Part shown: positions 1 through 6,218 of the stretch, in pieces
Layout: every line of letters begins with the position of its first letter
Position numbering within the stretch: position 1 is the stretch's first letter
NCBI GenBank assembly: GCA_003520425.1
Contig: DOUU01000394.1
Span: 10,985-17,556, forward strand
Length of the DNA stretch: 6,572 bases
Origin: Deltaproteobacteria bacterium
GTDB taxonomy: Bacteria; Myxococcota_A; UBA9160
Direction of reading: 5' to 3'
The notes under the pieces: generated by a model
What the model was told of the DNA's origin: nothing
The model's database searches: none
What the model saw: the letters and a program-made list of their open reading frames with translations, nothing else
Made by a program: the position numbers and the translations under genes

Positions 1-359
1 GGCGGCGGGTTCGGGGTCGCCGCGGGCTTAGCCAAAGCAGGGGCTCGCGCGCTCTCGCGCCCTGCGTCGGGGGGCGGCGGCGTGGGAGCCGGCTCGCTCA
101 TCGGGCGAGCAGGCGCGGCAGCGGGGGTGGGCGGGGGCTCCCCGGCCGGGGAAGAGTCCGCGGGCGGAGTCGGCGCGGGGCTCGCCGCCGGTGCCGGCAC
201 CTCCTTCGACTCGCCCGCCAGATGGCGCAACACGAGTTCGGGCTCCTCGCGGGCCGCGCCGACCACGAGCCCGAGCCCGAAGCCGAGGATGACGAGCAGA
301 AGCCCGCCGAGCAGCGTGACGAGCCAGCCCGGCCCGCTGCGATCCCCCTCTTCGCTCAC
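1..359 (-). CDS. Membrane-anchored Pro/Ala-rich protein, probably SPOR-domain protein (3' end outside window)
   Basis: The frame is open from a GTG at 359 to the window edge, giving 119 residues with no stop. The GTG overlaps the argS stop (ATGTGAGC), with GGAG 5 bases upstream. The protein has a short hydrophilic start (MSEEGDRSGP), one strongly hydrophobic helix at about 12-36 (LVTLLGGLLLVILGFGLGLV), a short charged stretch, then a Pro/Ala-rich, low-complexity linker from about residue 54 to the edge. This is the layout of FtsN-like proteins, whose C-terminal SPOR domain binds denuded septal peptidoglycan; the domain itself would lie outside the window. The order argS then SPOR-domain protein is known in deltaproteobacteria, and the ftsB-like gene nearby fits a division role. 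The gene itself is well supported; the SPOR assignment is inferred. TonB-like or other linker proteins remain possible. Confidence 0.75.
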   Translation of the reverse strand, partial: MSEEGDRSGPGWLVTLLGGLLLVILGFGLGLVVGAAREEPELVLRHLAGESKEVPAPAASPAPTPPADSSPAGEPPPTPAAAPARPMSEPAPTPPPPDAGRESARAPALAKPAATPNPP

Positions 360-2089
360 ATCTGCTCCGGCGCGGACAGGCCCAGGACCCCGAGGCCGTT
401 TGCGAGGACCGTGCGTACGGCGAGCACGAGGCCGAGCCGTGCCGCGGTGAGCCCAGGATCGTCGGACAGGACGCGGTGCCGGACGCCATCCTGCACGTAA
501 GGGTTCCAAAGGCGCGCCAGGTCCCGCAGGTAGTAGGCCACGTGGTGAGGCTCTCGAGACTCCGCGGCGCGTGCGATGACGTCTGGGTACTCGCGCAGCT
601 TCTTCAGCAGTGCGAGCTCCTCTTCGAGGACCAGGCGCGTGGCGTCGATTGCATCAGGCTCCGGCAGTGCAATCCCTCCTTCGCGCGCTTTGCGCTCGAT
701 GCCGTGGGTACGAGCGTGCGCGTATTGGATGTAGTACGCGGGGTTCTTCTTCCAGTCCTTCTCCTTGGCGAGCTCCACATCGAAGTCGAGGTGTCCGTCG
801 GCTTTGCGCTCGACCATGAAAAAGCGAAAGACGTCACAGCCGACCTCGTCGACGAGCTCGTCGACGGTGATGTAGGTTGCGCGCCGGGTGGACTGCTTCA
901 CCGATTCGCCGCCGCGGGTCAGCGTGACGAATTGATTCATCACGAGTTCGACCGCATTGGAATCGCAACCCAAGGCGCCGATCGCTGCGCGCACGAACGG
1001 AAACTGCTCGATGTGATCAGCGCCCTGAACGTCGATGATGCGCGAGAAGCCTCGGCGGAACTTCTCGCGGTGATAGGCGATGTCGGGGAGCAGATACGTC
1101 GGCTCGCCGGTGCTCTTGACCACAACCCGATCGCGCTCGAGGCCCAGCGCGGTGGCGCGAAGCCAAACGGCTCCGTCCGCGTCGTAGACGAGGTCCTTGG
1201 CTCGCAGATCCTTGAGCGTCTCTTCGATCCTTCCAGTCTCATAGAGCGAGGTCTCGTTGTAGTAGACGTCAAAGCGCACCCTGAGCGCGGTCAAGGTGGC
1301 GTGGATCTCCTCGAAGATGCGCTCCTGGGCGGCCTGTCGGAACACGCCCTCTCCGGGCTCCTCGATGAGCGAATCGCCGTAGCGCTCGCGCAGGGAGGCT
1401 GCGATCTCGGAAATATAGTGTCCCTGGTACCCCCCCTTCGGAAAGGCGATGGGCATGCCTCCAATGTGCGTCGGCCAGTCCGCATCGGGATCGGCCAGGA
1501 GGTGAGCGGGCGGAGCAGCGGCTCGGCCCAGCTGCTCGAGGTAGCGCGCCTTCACCGAGTCGCCGAGGACCCTCATCTGGCGTCCGCCATCGTTGAAGTA
1601 GTACTCCCGCGTCACCTGCCATCCCGTGACTTCCAGCACCCGCGCGATGCAGTCCCCAAGCACGGCCTGGCGCCCGTGGCCCAGCGTGAGCGGACCCGTG
1701 GGATTGGCGGACACGAACTCCACCTGCACGCGGGCGCCGTGCCCCACGTCCGAACGACCGAAGCCCGCGCCCGCGCGCAGAATCGAGCGCATCAGCTCGT
1801 GCCAGCGTTCACCCGCGAGCCAGAAATTCACGAAGCCGGGTCCTGCCACGACCGAGCGTGCGACGAGCCCCCCCGCGTCGCCCACCGCCGAGCGAAGCCG
1901 CTCTGCCGCCTCCCGCGGAGGCTGGCGGAGACGCTTGGCGAGCAGGAGCGCCGCGTTGCACGCGAAGTCCCCGTGCTCTGCCTGCCGGGGCACGTCGAGC
2001 ACAAAAGGCGGCGGCGGGGACGTGTCGGCTGCCTCCGCCAGGAGCGCGCCAACGGCCGCCTCGATCGCCCTTTGGAGCCGGTCCCTCAT
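356..2089 (-). CDS. argS: Arginyl-tRNA synthetase
   Basis: A 577-residue class I synthetase that charges tRNA-Arg with arginine using ATP. The N-terminal Add1 domain (about 1-95) carries QAEHGDFACNAALLLAK. The catalytic Rossmann fold follows, with VEFVSANPTGPLTLGHGRQ (HIGH-type motif at 135-138, reading TLGH, so the first His is Thr), EYYFNDGGRQM (162-172), GYQGHYISEIA and the KMSKS-type loop reading VKQSTRRAT (397-405). The C-terminal DALR anticodon-binding domain ends in ANGLGVLGLSAPEQM, a typical ArgRS end. The frame is open upstream to an ATG at 2197, but those 36 residues overlap the ftsB-like gene and do not look like ArgRS; the ATG at 2089 starts the family-typical MRDRLQRAIEAAVGALL. 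Its ribosome-binding site is poor: AAGGGGAG lies about 20 bases upstream. The TGA stop overlaps the GTG of the next gene. Arginine specificity is sure from overall similarity. Confidence 0.96.
   Translation of the reverse strand: MRDRLQRAIEAAVGALLAEAADTSPPPPFVLDVPRQAEHGDFACNAALLLAKRLRQPPREAAERLRSAVGDAGGLVARSVVAGPGFVNFWLAGERWHELMRSILRAGAGFGRSDVGHGARVQVEFVSANPTGPLTLGHGRQAVLGDCIARVLEVTGWQVTREYYFNDGGRQMRVLGDSVKARYLEQLGRAAAPPAHLLADPDADWPTHIGGMPIAFPKGGYQGHYISEIAASLRERYGDSLIEEPGEGVFRQAAQERIFEEIHATLTALRVRFDVYYNETSLYETGRIEETLKDLRAKDLVYDADGAVWLRATALGLERDRVVVKSTGEPTYLLPDIAYHREKFRRGFSRIIDVQGADHIEQFPFVRAAIGALGCDSNAVELVMNQFVTLTRGGESVKQSTRRATYITVDELVDEVGCDVFRFFMVERKADGHLDFDVELAKEKDWKKNPAYYIQYAHARTHGIERKAREGGIALPEPDAIDATRLVLEEELALLKKLREYPDVIARAAESREPHHVAYYLRDLARLWNPYVQDGVRHRVLSDDPGLTAARLGLVLAVRTVLANGLGVLGLSAPEQM
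365..368 (-). promoter_or_regulatory. Ribosome-binding site of the SPOR-like gene, inside the argS 3' end
   Basis: GGAG lies 5 bases before the GTG start at 359, within the last argS codons. It supports GTG as the start and the coupling of this gene to argS. Confidence 0.6.
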
Positions 2090-2123
2090 GCGGGCCGGAG
2101 AATCGCTTGCTCCCCTTGGAGCG

Positions 2124-2420
2124 TCAAGGAATTCGGGGGGTTGCACCCTCGGGGCGAGGCAGACGCACGACCATCTCGCCTGGCTTCGCAAGTTCAAGAT
2201 CCTCTCGAATCGCCCGCTCGGTCGCGAACGGATCGTGTTTCAAGGCGCTGGACTCCTGGCGGAGCGCTTCGACTTCGCGTCGCAGTTCGTCGATCCGCCC
2301 GGCCGACGCAACCAGGTGTGAACGCAGGCGCAGCCACGCCCGGATGCCCGACGTCTCGTCGAGCATGGCGTAGACCACGGCGAGTGCGACGATCGCGGGA
2401 ACGAGGAGAAGACGCCTCAC
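2124..2420 (-). CDS. ftsB: FtsB/DivIC-like septum formation protein
   Basis: A 98-residue bitopic membrane protein with the architecture of the FtsB/DivIC family: short basic cytoplasmic start, one transmembrane helix (about residues 3-20), a charged coiled coil (about 27-62, with RIDELRREVEALRQE) and a conserved small C-terminal segment in which REDLELAKPGEMVVRL (72-87) matches the family motif REELGxxKPGExVxxL. Such proteins join FtsL and FtsQ in the divisome to activate septal peptidoglycan synthesis. The start is GTG, the only candidate because an in-frame stop lies upstream at 2451-2453; the G8 tract before it is the likely ribosome-binding site. It lies 35 bases after the thioredoxin-like gene and 34 bases before argS. 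Identity to the FtsB/DivIC superfamily is well supported; naming it ftsB rather than divIC is by convention for Gram-negatives. Confidence 0.85.
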   Translation of the reverse strand: MRRLLLVPAIVALAVVYAMLDETSGIRAWLRLRSHLVASAGRIDELRREVEALRQESSALKHDPFATERAIREDLELAKPGEMVVRLPRPEGATPRIP

Positions 2421-2423
2421 CCA

Positions 2424-2431
2424 CCCCCCCC
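2424..2431 (-). repeat. G8 homopolymer in the ribosome-binding region of the ftsB-like gene
   Basis: Eight consecutive G on the coding strand end 3 bases before the GTG start at 2420 (GGGGGGGG-TGG-GTG). No other Shine-Dalgarno-like sequence is present, so this tract probably serves as the ribosome-binding site. Tracts of this length can slip in replication or be miscounted in sequencing. Confidence 0.6.
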
Positions 2432-2455
2432 ATGAGTGGTGCCGTCGCGTTCAGC

Positions 2456-3034
2456 CTAACGCGCGCCGCGGGCGTCTGACAAGGCAGGTCCCCCCTCCGT
2501 CTTCGGCCTTGGCTCCCCGCCCAGCAGCTCACGGATCCGATCGACATAGATCTCGGAATCCCATTCCCGCGGACCCACGAAGCGAGACACCACCTTCCCT
2601 TCGCGGTCCAGCAGGAACGATTCGGGGTAGCGGTAGGTCTGATAGGCGCGGGAGACCTCGTGGGACGGATCGAGCAGGATCGGGAGCGAGAGTTTGAGTC
2701 GGTCGCGATAGCTTTCAACCTGGCTGCGGTCCTCGTCCGCGGACACTGTCAGCAGGGCGAAGCGATCGCTGTCGAGGGAATGGCGCAGCCGTTCGAGGGC
2801 CGGCATTTCCTCTTCGCACGGCTTGCACCAGGTGGCCCAGAAGTGGAGCAACACGACGCGCCCGCGGAGAGTCTCGAGGGCGACGGGCTTGTTGTCGCTG
2901 AGAGAGGGAAGCGAAAAGAGGGGCGCGGGATGCCCGGGACCAATCGGCTCGGGGGTACGCTCGGCGAAGAGCGCGAAGAGGGCTCCCACCACGACGGCGA
3001 TGGCAATCAGCGTGACTGCGCTGCGGCCCTGCAT
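2456..3034 (-). CDS. Membrane-anchored TlpA/ResA-like thiol-disulfide oxidoreductase
   Basis: A 192-residue thioredoxin-fold protein of the AhpC/TSA-Redoxin/TlpA group. Residues 5-24 form one hydrophobic helix (VTLIAIAVVVGALFALFA) after a short basic start, an uncleaved signal anchor or signal peptide that would place the fold on the outer face of the inner membrane. The thioredoxin domain begins around residue 33 (GHPAPLFSLPSL). The active site is WATWCKPC, with Cys70 and Cys73, and Pro137 in YRYPESFLLD is the expected cis-proline. Such proteins keep extracytoplasmic cysteines reduced, often for cytochrome c maturation; no cytochrome genes are visible here, so the actual partner is unknown. 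It starts 26 bases after rplQ on the same strand with only a weak ribosome-binding site. The last 20 residues are hydrophilic and look disordered. Fold and active site are clear; the specific family member is not. Confidence 0.9.
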   Translation of the reverse strand: MQGRSAVTLIAIAVVVGALFALFAERTPEPIGPGHPAPLFSLPSLSDNKPVALETLRGRVVLLHFWATWCKPCEEEMPALERLRHSLDSDRFALLTVSADEDRSQVESYRDRLKLSLPILLDPSHEVSRAYQTYRYPESFLLDREGKVVSRFVGPREWDSEIYVDRIRELLGGEPRPKTEGGPALSDARGAR

Positions 3035-3060
3035 TGGTCCGCCCGTGGCACGGCGCCGGG

Positions 3061-3570
3061 CTAGCTCGGTTTCTTCTTCGGGGCGCGCTTGCGGGCCGGC
3101 TTCTCTGCCGCAGCCGCCTTCTTTTCCGTTTTGGCCTTGGTGCTCTTGGCCTTCTCGCTCTCCGGCGCCTTCGCAGCGGGCCTGCGGCCCTTGCCCTGCG
3201 GCTTTTCCGGAACCGGTCCCGCCACCAGTTCGACGATCGACAGCGGCGCCGCATCCCCGACCCGCACCCGGTGCTTCACGACCCGCGTATAGCCCCCGGC
3301 GCGTTCGCGGAACCGCTCCGCCAGATCGCCGAACACCTTCGCGGCGACGTCGCGACTGCGGATCACGCGCAGTGCGTGCCGGCGTGCGTGCAGATCGCCC
3401 CTTTTCCCGAGGGTGATCATTCGCTCGGCGATCCGGCGGACTTCCCTCGCCTTCGCGTCGGTGGTCTCGATCCGCTCATGTTCCAGGAGCGAGGTCACCA
3501 TGTTGCGGAACAGCGCGTTGCGGTGCGCGCTCGTGCGACCGAGCTTTCCGCCGTAGTTTGCGTGGCGCAT
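3061..3570 (-). CDS. rplQ: 50S ribosomal protein L17 with a long Lys/Ala-rich C-terminal tail
   Basis: A 169-residue large-subunit protein near the peptide exit tunnel. The family core occupies residues 1 to about 118: [20 protein letters not shown], then [21 protein letters not shown] and the GGYTRVVK segment at about 92-99, ending in SIVELV. The remaining 50 residues are a low-complexity Lys/Ala/Pro/Glu-rich tail, ending KKKPS, absent from E. coli L17 (127 residues) but of a kind seen in several high-GC phyla; it is probably a flexible, rRNA-contacting or disordered extension. The ATG lies 3 bases after the rpoA stop, and a GAGG within the rpoA 3' end can act as its ribosome-binding site. 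It marks the usual end of the alpha operon, but no hairpin with a U tract follows it. Confidence 0.97.
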   Translation of the reverse strand: MRHANYGGKLGRTSAHRNALFRNMVTSLLEHERIETTDAKAREVRRIAERMITLGKRGDLHARRHALRVIRSRDVAAKVFGDLAERFRERAGGYTRVVKHRVRVGDAAPLSIVELVAGPVPEKPQGKGRRPAAKAPESEKAKSTKAKTEKKAAAAEKPARKRAPKKKPS

Positions 3571-3573
3571 CGG

Positions 3574-4611
3574 CTAGGCCTCGCGTTGGCGCGACTCGAG
3601 CTCCTTCCGCGATGGGAAGTTCTCGAGCCGCATGCCGAGAGAGAGGCCCATCGACTGGAGCACCTCCTTGATCTCGTTCAGCGACTTTCGGCCGAAGTTC
3701 TTCGTCTTCAGCATCTCGGCCTCGCTGCGCTGCACGAGCTCACCGATGTAACGGATGTTCGCGTTCTGCAAGCAGTTGGCCGAACGAACGGAGAGCTCGA
3801 GCTCATCGACGGACTTGTAGAGGTTGGGATTGGCCGGGGTCGGCTCCTCGTGCATCGGCAGCGCGGCCTCGGTCGGTTCCTCGAAGTTGATGAAGATGGA
3901 AAGCTGGTCTTTCATGATCTTCGCCGCGTAGGCCACGGCGTCCGCCGGAGCGATGGCGCCATCGGTCCAGACCTCGAGGTTCAGACGATCGAAATCCGTC
4001 TCCCGCCCGACGCGTGCCGGCGTGACCGTGTAGTTCACGCGGCGGATCGGCGAGAAGATCGAGTCGATCGGAACCGTCCCGATCGGTGTTTCCTCGGTTT
4101 TGTTCTTCTCCGCGAGCACATAGCCTTTGCCCGACGCGACGGTAACTTCCATCTCGAGGTCGGCTTCGGGTGCGAGCGTTGCGATCTTGTGCTCGGGGTT
4201 CAGGATCTCGACCGACGCGTCCTCGGCGGCTAGCTCTCCGGCCGTGAGCACGCCCTCTCCCTTCTTGTGGACGCGCAGCACCTTCGGCCCCTCCGCGTTC
4301 AGCCGCAGGCGGACCTCTTTCAGGTTCAGCACGATGTCCGAGACGTCCTCGAGAACACCCGGAACGGTCGAAAACTCATGGAGAACCCCGTTGATGCGCA
4401 CCGTCGTGATGGCTGCGCCCTGGAGCGAGGACAGCAGTACCCGGCGCAGCGAATTGCCCAGCGTCTGGCCGAAGCCGCGCTCAAGCGGCTCGCACCAGAA
4501 GCGGCCATACGTCGGTGAGAGCGTCCCCTCTTCGACCTCGAGCCTTCTCGGATGGATGAGCGCTCTCCAGTTCTTGGCGACGAGCTCTGAGCGCTGGGCG
4601 GATTGCTGCAT
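3574..4611 (-). CDS. rpoA: DNA-directed RNA polymerase subunit alpha
   Basis: A 345-residue subunit that dimerises to scaffold beta and beta-prime and whose C-terminal domain contacts UP elements and activators. The N-terminal domain (about 20-245) shows the dimerisation signature [18 protein letters not shown], the [16 protein letters not shown] segment and [15 protein letters not shown]. After a linker (about 246-265), the C-terminal domain shows [10 protein letters not shown], in which Arg276 corresponds to the DNA-binding R265 of E. coli, then [13 protein letters not shown], the helix-hairpin-helix region [15 protein letters not shown] and [12 protein letters not shown]. Both domains are complete and the length is slightly above E. 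coli (329) because of the N-terminal lead and short C-terminal tail. AGGGGA lies about 9 bases before the ATG. It sits between rpsD (24-base gap) and rplQ (3-base gap), the standard alpha-operon order. Confidence 0.98.
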   Translation of the reverse strand: MQQSAQRSELVAKNWRALIHPRRLEVEEGTLSPTYGRFWCEPLERGFGQTLGNSLRRVLLSSLQGAAITTVRINGVLHEFSTVPGVLEDVSDIVLNLKEVRLRLNAEGPKVLRVHKKGEGVLTAGELAAEDASVEILNPEHKIATLAPEADLEMEVTVASGKGYVLAEKNKTEETPIGTVPIDSIFSPIRRVNYTVTPARVGRETDFDRLNLEVWTDGAIAPADAVAYAAKIMKDQLSIFINFEEPTEAALPMHEEPTPANPNLYKSVDELELSVRSANCLQNANIRYIGELVQRSEAEMLKTKNFGRKSLNEIKEVLQSMGLSLGMRLENFPSRKELESRQREA

Positions 4612-4635
4612 GTGTTCTGTTCCCCTCTGCGCCGG

Positions 4636-5262
4636 CTAGCGCGAGTAGAGCTCGACGATGAGCTGTGCCTGGATCGGAAGCGTGATCTCTTCGCGCACCG
4701 GCAGGGCCTTCACTGTGCCCTCGAAATTGTCCTTGTCGATCTCAAGCCAGCTCGGGACACTACGCCGTTCCAGTGCCTCGAGCGCACCAACGATCCTCGT
4801 AATCTGACGCGAGCTTTCGGCAAGGGTGATCTTGGTCCCCGCCCGGACCAGCATCGACGGGATGGTGGCCCTGCGCCCATTCACGAGGAAGTGACCATGG
4901 CGAACGAGCTGCCGTGCCTCGGCACGAGAGGTCGCGAAGCCCAGCCGGAACACGACGTTGTCGAGGCGCCGCTCGAGAAGCGAGAGGAGGTTCTCGCCCG
5001 TCCTGCCCTTCATGCGGTTCGCCGTGCTCATCGTGTTCTCGAACTGCTTCTCGAGCAGCCCGTAGATCCGCTTCACTTTCTGCTTTTCACGCAGCTGCAT
5101 GCCGTAGTCGGAAAAGCGCGGGCGTGTCTGCCCGTGCTGTCCCGGCGGGTAGTTGCGGCGCTCAATCGCGCACTTCTCGCTGAAACAGCGATCGCCCTTC
5201 AGAAAGAGCTTCGTGCCTTCACGGCGGCATAGTCGACAGACGGGTCCGATGTATCGGGCCAT
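4636..5262 (-). CDS. rpsD: 30S ribosomal protein S4 (zinc-binding form)
   Basis: A 208-residue primary 16S rRNA-binding protein that nucleates assembly of the 30S body and helps control decoding accuracy. Start [12 protein letters not shown] is typical. The N-terminal zinc site is complete: Cys9, Cys12, Cys26 and Cys31 (C-x2-C...C-x4-C), so this is the zinc-binding form. Residues 45-57 carry the PPGQHG and [12 protein letters not shown] signature. The S4 RNA-binding domain begins at about residue 98 ([13 protein letters not shown]) and contains [14 protein letters not shown]. The C-terminus IVELYSR matches the family. Length equals the usual 200-210. In E. coli S4 is the autogenous repressor of the alpha operon by binding upstream of rpsM; here the space before rpsM is only 10 bases, so any equivalent site would have to involve rpmJ or upstream sequence. 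The stop is TAG. Confidence 0.98.
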   Translation of the reverse strand: MARYIGPVCRLCRREGTKLFLKGDRCFSEKCAIERRNYPPGQHGQTRPRFSDYGMQLREKQKVKRIYGLLEKQFENTMSTANRMKGRTGENLLSLLERRLDNVVFRLGFATSRAEARQLVRHGHFLVNGRRATIPSMLVRAGTKITLAESSRQITRIVGALEALERRSVPSWLEIDKDNFEGTVKALPVREEITLPIQAQLIVELYSR

Positions 5263-5271
5263 GACGATGCT

Positions 5272-5276
5272 CTCCT
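5272..5276 (-). promoter_or_regulatory. Ribosome-binding site of rpsD, overlapping rpsK stop
   Basis: AGGAG lies 9 bases before the rpsD ATG and shares its AG with the TAG stop codon of rpsK, the same stop/Shine-Dalgarno overlap seen before rpsM. Confidence 0.8.
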
Positions 5277-5658
5277 AGACGCGGCGTCGCTTCGGCGGCC
5301 TGCAGCCGTTGTGGGGAATCGGGGTCACGTCGCGAATCATCGCAATTTTGAGACCTGCGGCTTGGAGCGCACGAAGGGCGGACTCGCGGCCGGCGCCGGG
5401 ACCTTTCACATAGACCCCGAGCGAACGCACACCGTGCTCCATCGCCTTCTTTGCGCAGTCCTCGGCAGCCACCTGCGCCGCGAAGGGCGTGGACTTGCGC
5501 GACCCCTTGAAGCCCTGTTGGCCGGCGCTCGACCACGCGAGCGTATTGCCGCCGACATCGGTGATCGTCACCACTGTATTGTTGAACGTCGACTGGATGT
5601 GCGCGATCCCCGTCTGGACGTTCTTCTTCACCTTCCGCTTGGCGCCCTTTTTTTGCAT
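5275..5658 (-). CDS. rpsK: 30S ribosomal protein S11
   Basis: A 127-residue protein of the 30S platform that binds 16S rRNA near the mRNA exit together with S7 and S18. The start chosen is the ATG of [14 protein letters not shown]; the frame is open further upstream to 5751, but that part would lie inside rpsM and does not resemble S11. Family hallmarks follow: [15 protein letters not shown] at about 20-34, the WSSAG and [13 protein letters not shown] segments at about 42-63, [11 protein letters not shown], and the C-terminal [12 protein letters not shown]. Length fits the usual 127-131. It begins 4 bases after the rpsM stop with only a weak AAGAAG-type ribosome-binding site, which suggests coupling to rpsM. 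The second to fourth codons are A-rich (seven A in a row, 5648-5654), which would keep the initiation region unstructured in this GC-rich mRNA. Confidence 0.97.
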   Translation of the reverse strand: MQKKGAKRKVKKNVQTGIAHIQSTFNNTVVTITDVGGNTLAWSSAGQQGFKGSRKSTPFAAQVAAEDCAKKAMEHGVRSLGVYVKGPGAGRESALRALQAAGLKIAMIRDVTPIPHNGCRPPKRRRV

Positions 5659-5662
5659 GGCC

Positions 5663-6046
5663 CTACTTCTTGGCCGGCGCCTTCTTCTTGCCGGCCACGG
5701 TCTTGCGCGGACCCTTCCGGGTCCGTGCGTTGGTGTGCGTTCGCTGCCCACGAACCGGGAGGCCGCGGCGGTGGCGCAGACCCCGGTAGCAACCGATGTC
5801 CATCAACAGCTTGATGTTCTGAGCGACCTCACGGCGCAGGTCGCCCTCCACCTTGTAGTCGCGCTCAATCGTCTCGCGCAGCCGAATGACGTCGCCCTCG
5901 GACAGCTGGTCGGTCCTTGTGTCGAGATCGACATTCGCCTTCTCGCAGATCCTGCGTGCGGAGGTGCGCCCGATCCCGTAGATGTAGGTGAGCGCCACCT
6001 CAATCCGCTTGTTCCGCGGCAGGTCGATGCCCGCGATGCGTGCCAT
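5663..6046 (-). CDS. rpsM: 30S ribosomal protein S13
   Basis: A 127-residue head protein of the small subunit that contacts the 50S subunit (bridges B1a/B1b) and the P-site tRNA through its basic tail. The start [10 protein letters not shown] and the helix-two-turn-helix region with [10 protein letters not shown] (about residues 21-30) are typical. The signature [19 protein letters not shown] lies at about residues 86-104, followed by [10 protein letters not shown] and a Lys/Ala-rich tail. Length is close to the 118-125 residues usual for the family. Ten bases separate it from rpmJ. The TAG stop lies only 4 bases before the rpsK ATG. Confidence 0.98.
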   Translation of the reverse strand: MARIAGIDLPRNKRIEVALTYIYGIGRTSARRICEKANVDLDTRTDQLSEGDVIRLRETIERDYKVEGDLRREVAQNIKLLMDIGCYRGLRHRRGLPVRGQRTHTNARTRKGPRKTVAGKKKAPAKK

Positions 6047-6052
6047 TTCCGG

Positions 6053-6058
6053 CTCCTT
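6053..6058 (-). promoter_or_regulatory. Ribosome-binding site of rpsM, overlapping rpmJ stop
   Basis: AAGGAG lies 6 bases before the rpsM ATG and its first two bases are part of the rpmJ TAA stop codon. It is the strongest Shine-Dalgarno in the window and fixes the rpsM start; the overlap favours re-initiation after rpmJ. Confidence 0.85.
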
Positions 6059-6170
6059 ATCCTTGTCGCTGCTTGTGCTTCGGGTTCTCGCAGATCACGC
6101 GCACGACATTCTTGCGCTTGATCACCCGGCACTTGTCGCAGATTTTCCGCACCGATGACCGAACCTTCAT
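6057..6170 (-). CDS. rpmJ: 50S ribosomal protein L36 (zinc-ribbon form)
   Basis: A 37-residue protein ([14 protein letters not shown]...) of the large ribosomal subunit, which packs against 23S rRNA. The zinc ribbon is intact: Cys11 and Cys14 in CDKC, then Cys27 and the His of ENPKH (His32), the C-x2-C...C-x4-H pattern of the zinc-binding (C+) form. Length and the basic content match the family (37-38 residues). The start is the only sensible ATG and follows a G-rich segment (GGGGGCAGAG-ATG). The TAA stop is part of the TAAGGAG that serves as Shine-Dalgarno for rpsM, so the two are probably translationally coupled. It is too short for common ORF length cut-offs and is easily missed. Confidence 0.97.
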   Translation of the reverse strand: MKVRSSVRKICDKCRVIKRKNVVRVICENPKHKQRQG

Positions 6171-6181
6171 CTCTGCCCCCA

Positions 6182-6198
6182 GCCGCGCCCCGCGCGGC
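6182..6198 (-). promoter_or_regulatory. Perfect 7-bp GC hairpin in the map-rpmJ spacer
   Basis: The transcript contains GCCGCGC, a GGG loop and GCGCGGC, a perfect inverted repeat made only of G and C. It ends 11 bases before the rpmJ ATG, directly beside the G-rich ribosome-binding segment (GGGGG). No U tract follows, so it is not a standard intrinsic terminator. It could act as an mRNA processing or stability element after map, or modulate rpmJ translation. The structure is seen in the sequence; the function is inferred. Confidence 0.5.
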
Positions 6199-6218
6199 GT
6201 GCGTCCTGTGCCAGCCTC

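Noticed and set aside
28..489. A 153-codon minus-strand frame over the argS end and the last gene
   Set aside because: It is in a different frame from both argS and the GTG-start gene, has Arg/Ala-rich content with no domain, and conflicts with the well-supported frames.
2090..2197. N-terminal extension of ArgRS to the ATG at 2197
   Set aside because: It would overlap the ftsB-like gene by over 70 bases and adds 36 residues unlike ArgRS; the downstream ATG starts the normal family N-terminus.
476..2479. A 667-codon open frame on the plus strand opposite argS and the ftsB-like gene
   Set aside because: It is antisense to two well-identified genes, its translation shows no recognisable family, and high GC at third codon positions removes stops on the opposite strand.
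3035..3060. Possible terminator after rplQ (GCCCG...CGGGC arms)
   Set aside because: Only about 5 bp of stem with an 11-base loop and no U tract; not convincing as an intrinsic terminator.
3034..4233. A 399-codon plus-strand open frame opposite rplQ and rpoA
   Set aside because: It is fully antisense to highly conserved genes, and its Arg/Leu-rich translation is what GC-rich shadow frames produce.
5648..5654. A7 run after the rpsK start codon as a programmed frameshift site
   Set aside because: It simply encodes Gln-Lys-Lys in a conserved lysine-rich S11 start, and no alternative frame product makes sense.
5659..5751. N-terminal extension of S11 to an upstream ATG at 5751
   Set aside because: The extra 31 residues overlap rpsM, are Arg/Pro-rich and not like S11; the ATG at 5658 gives the standard length.
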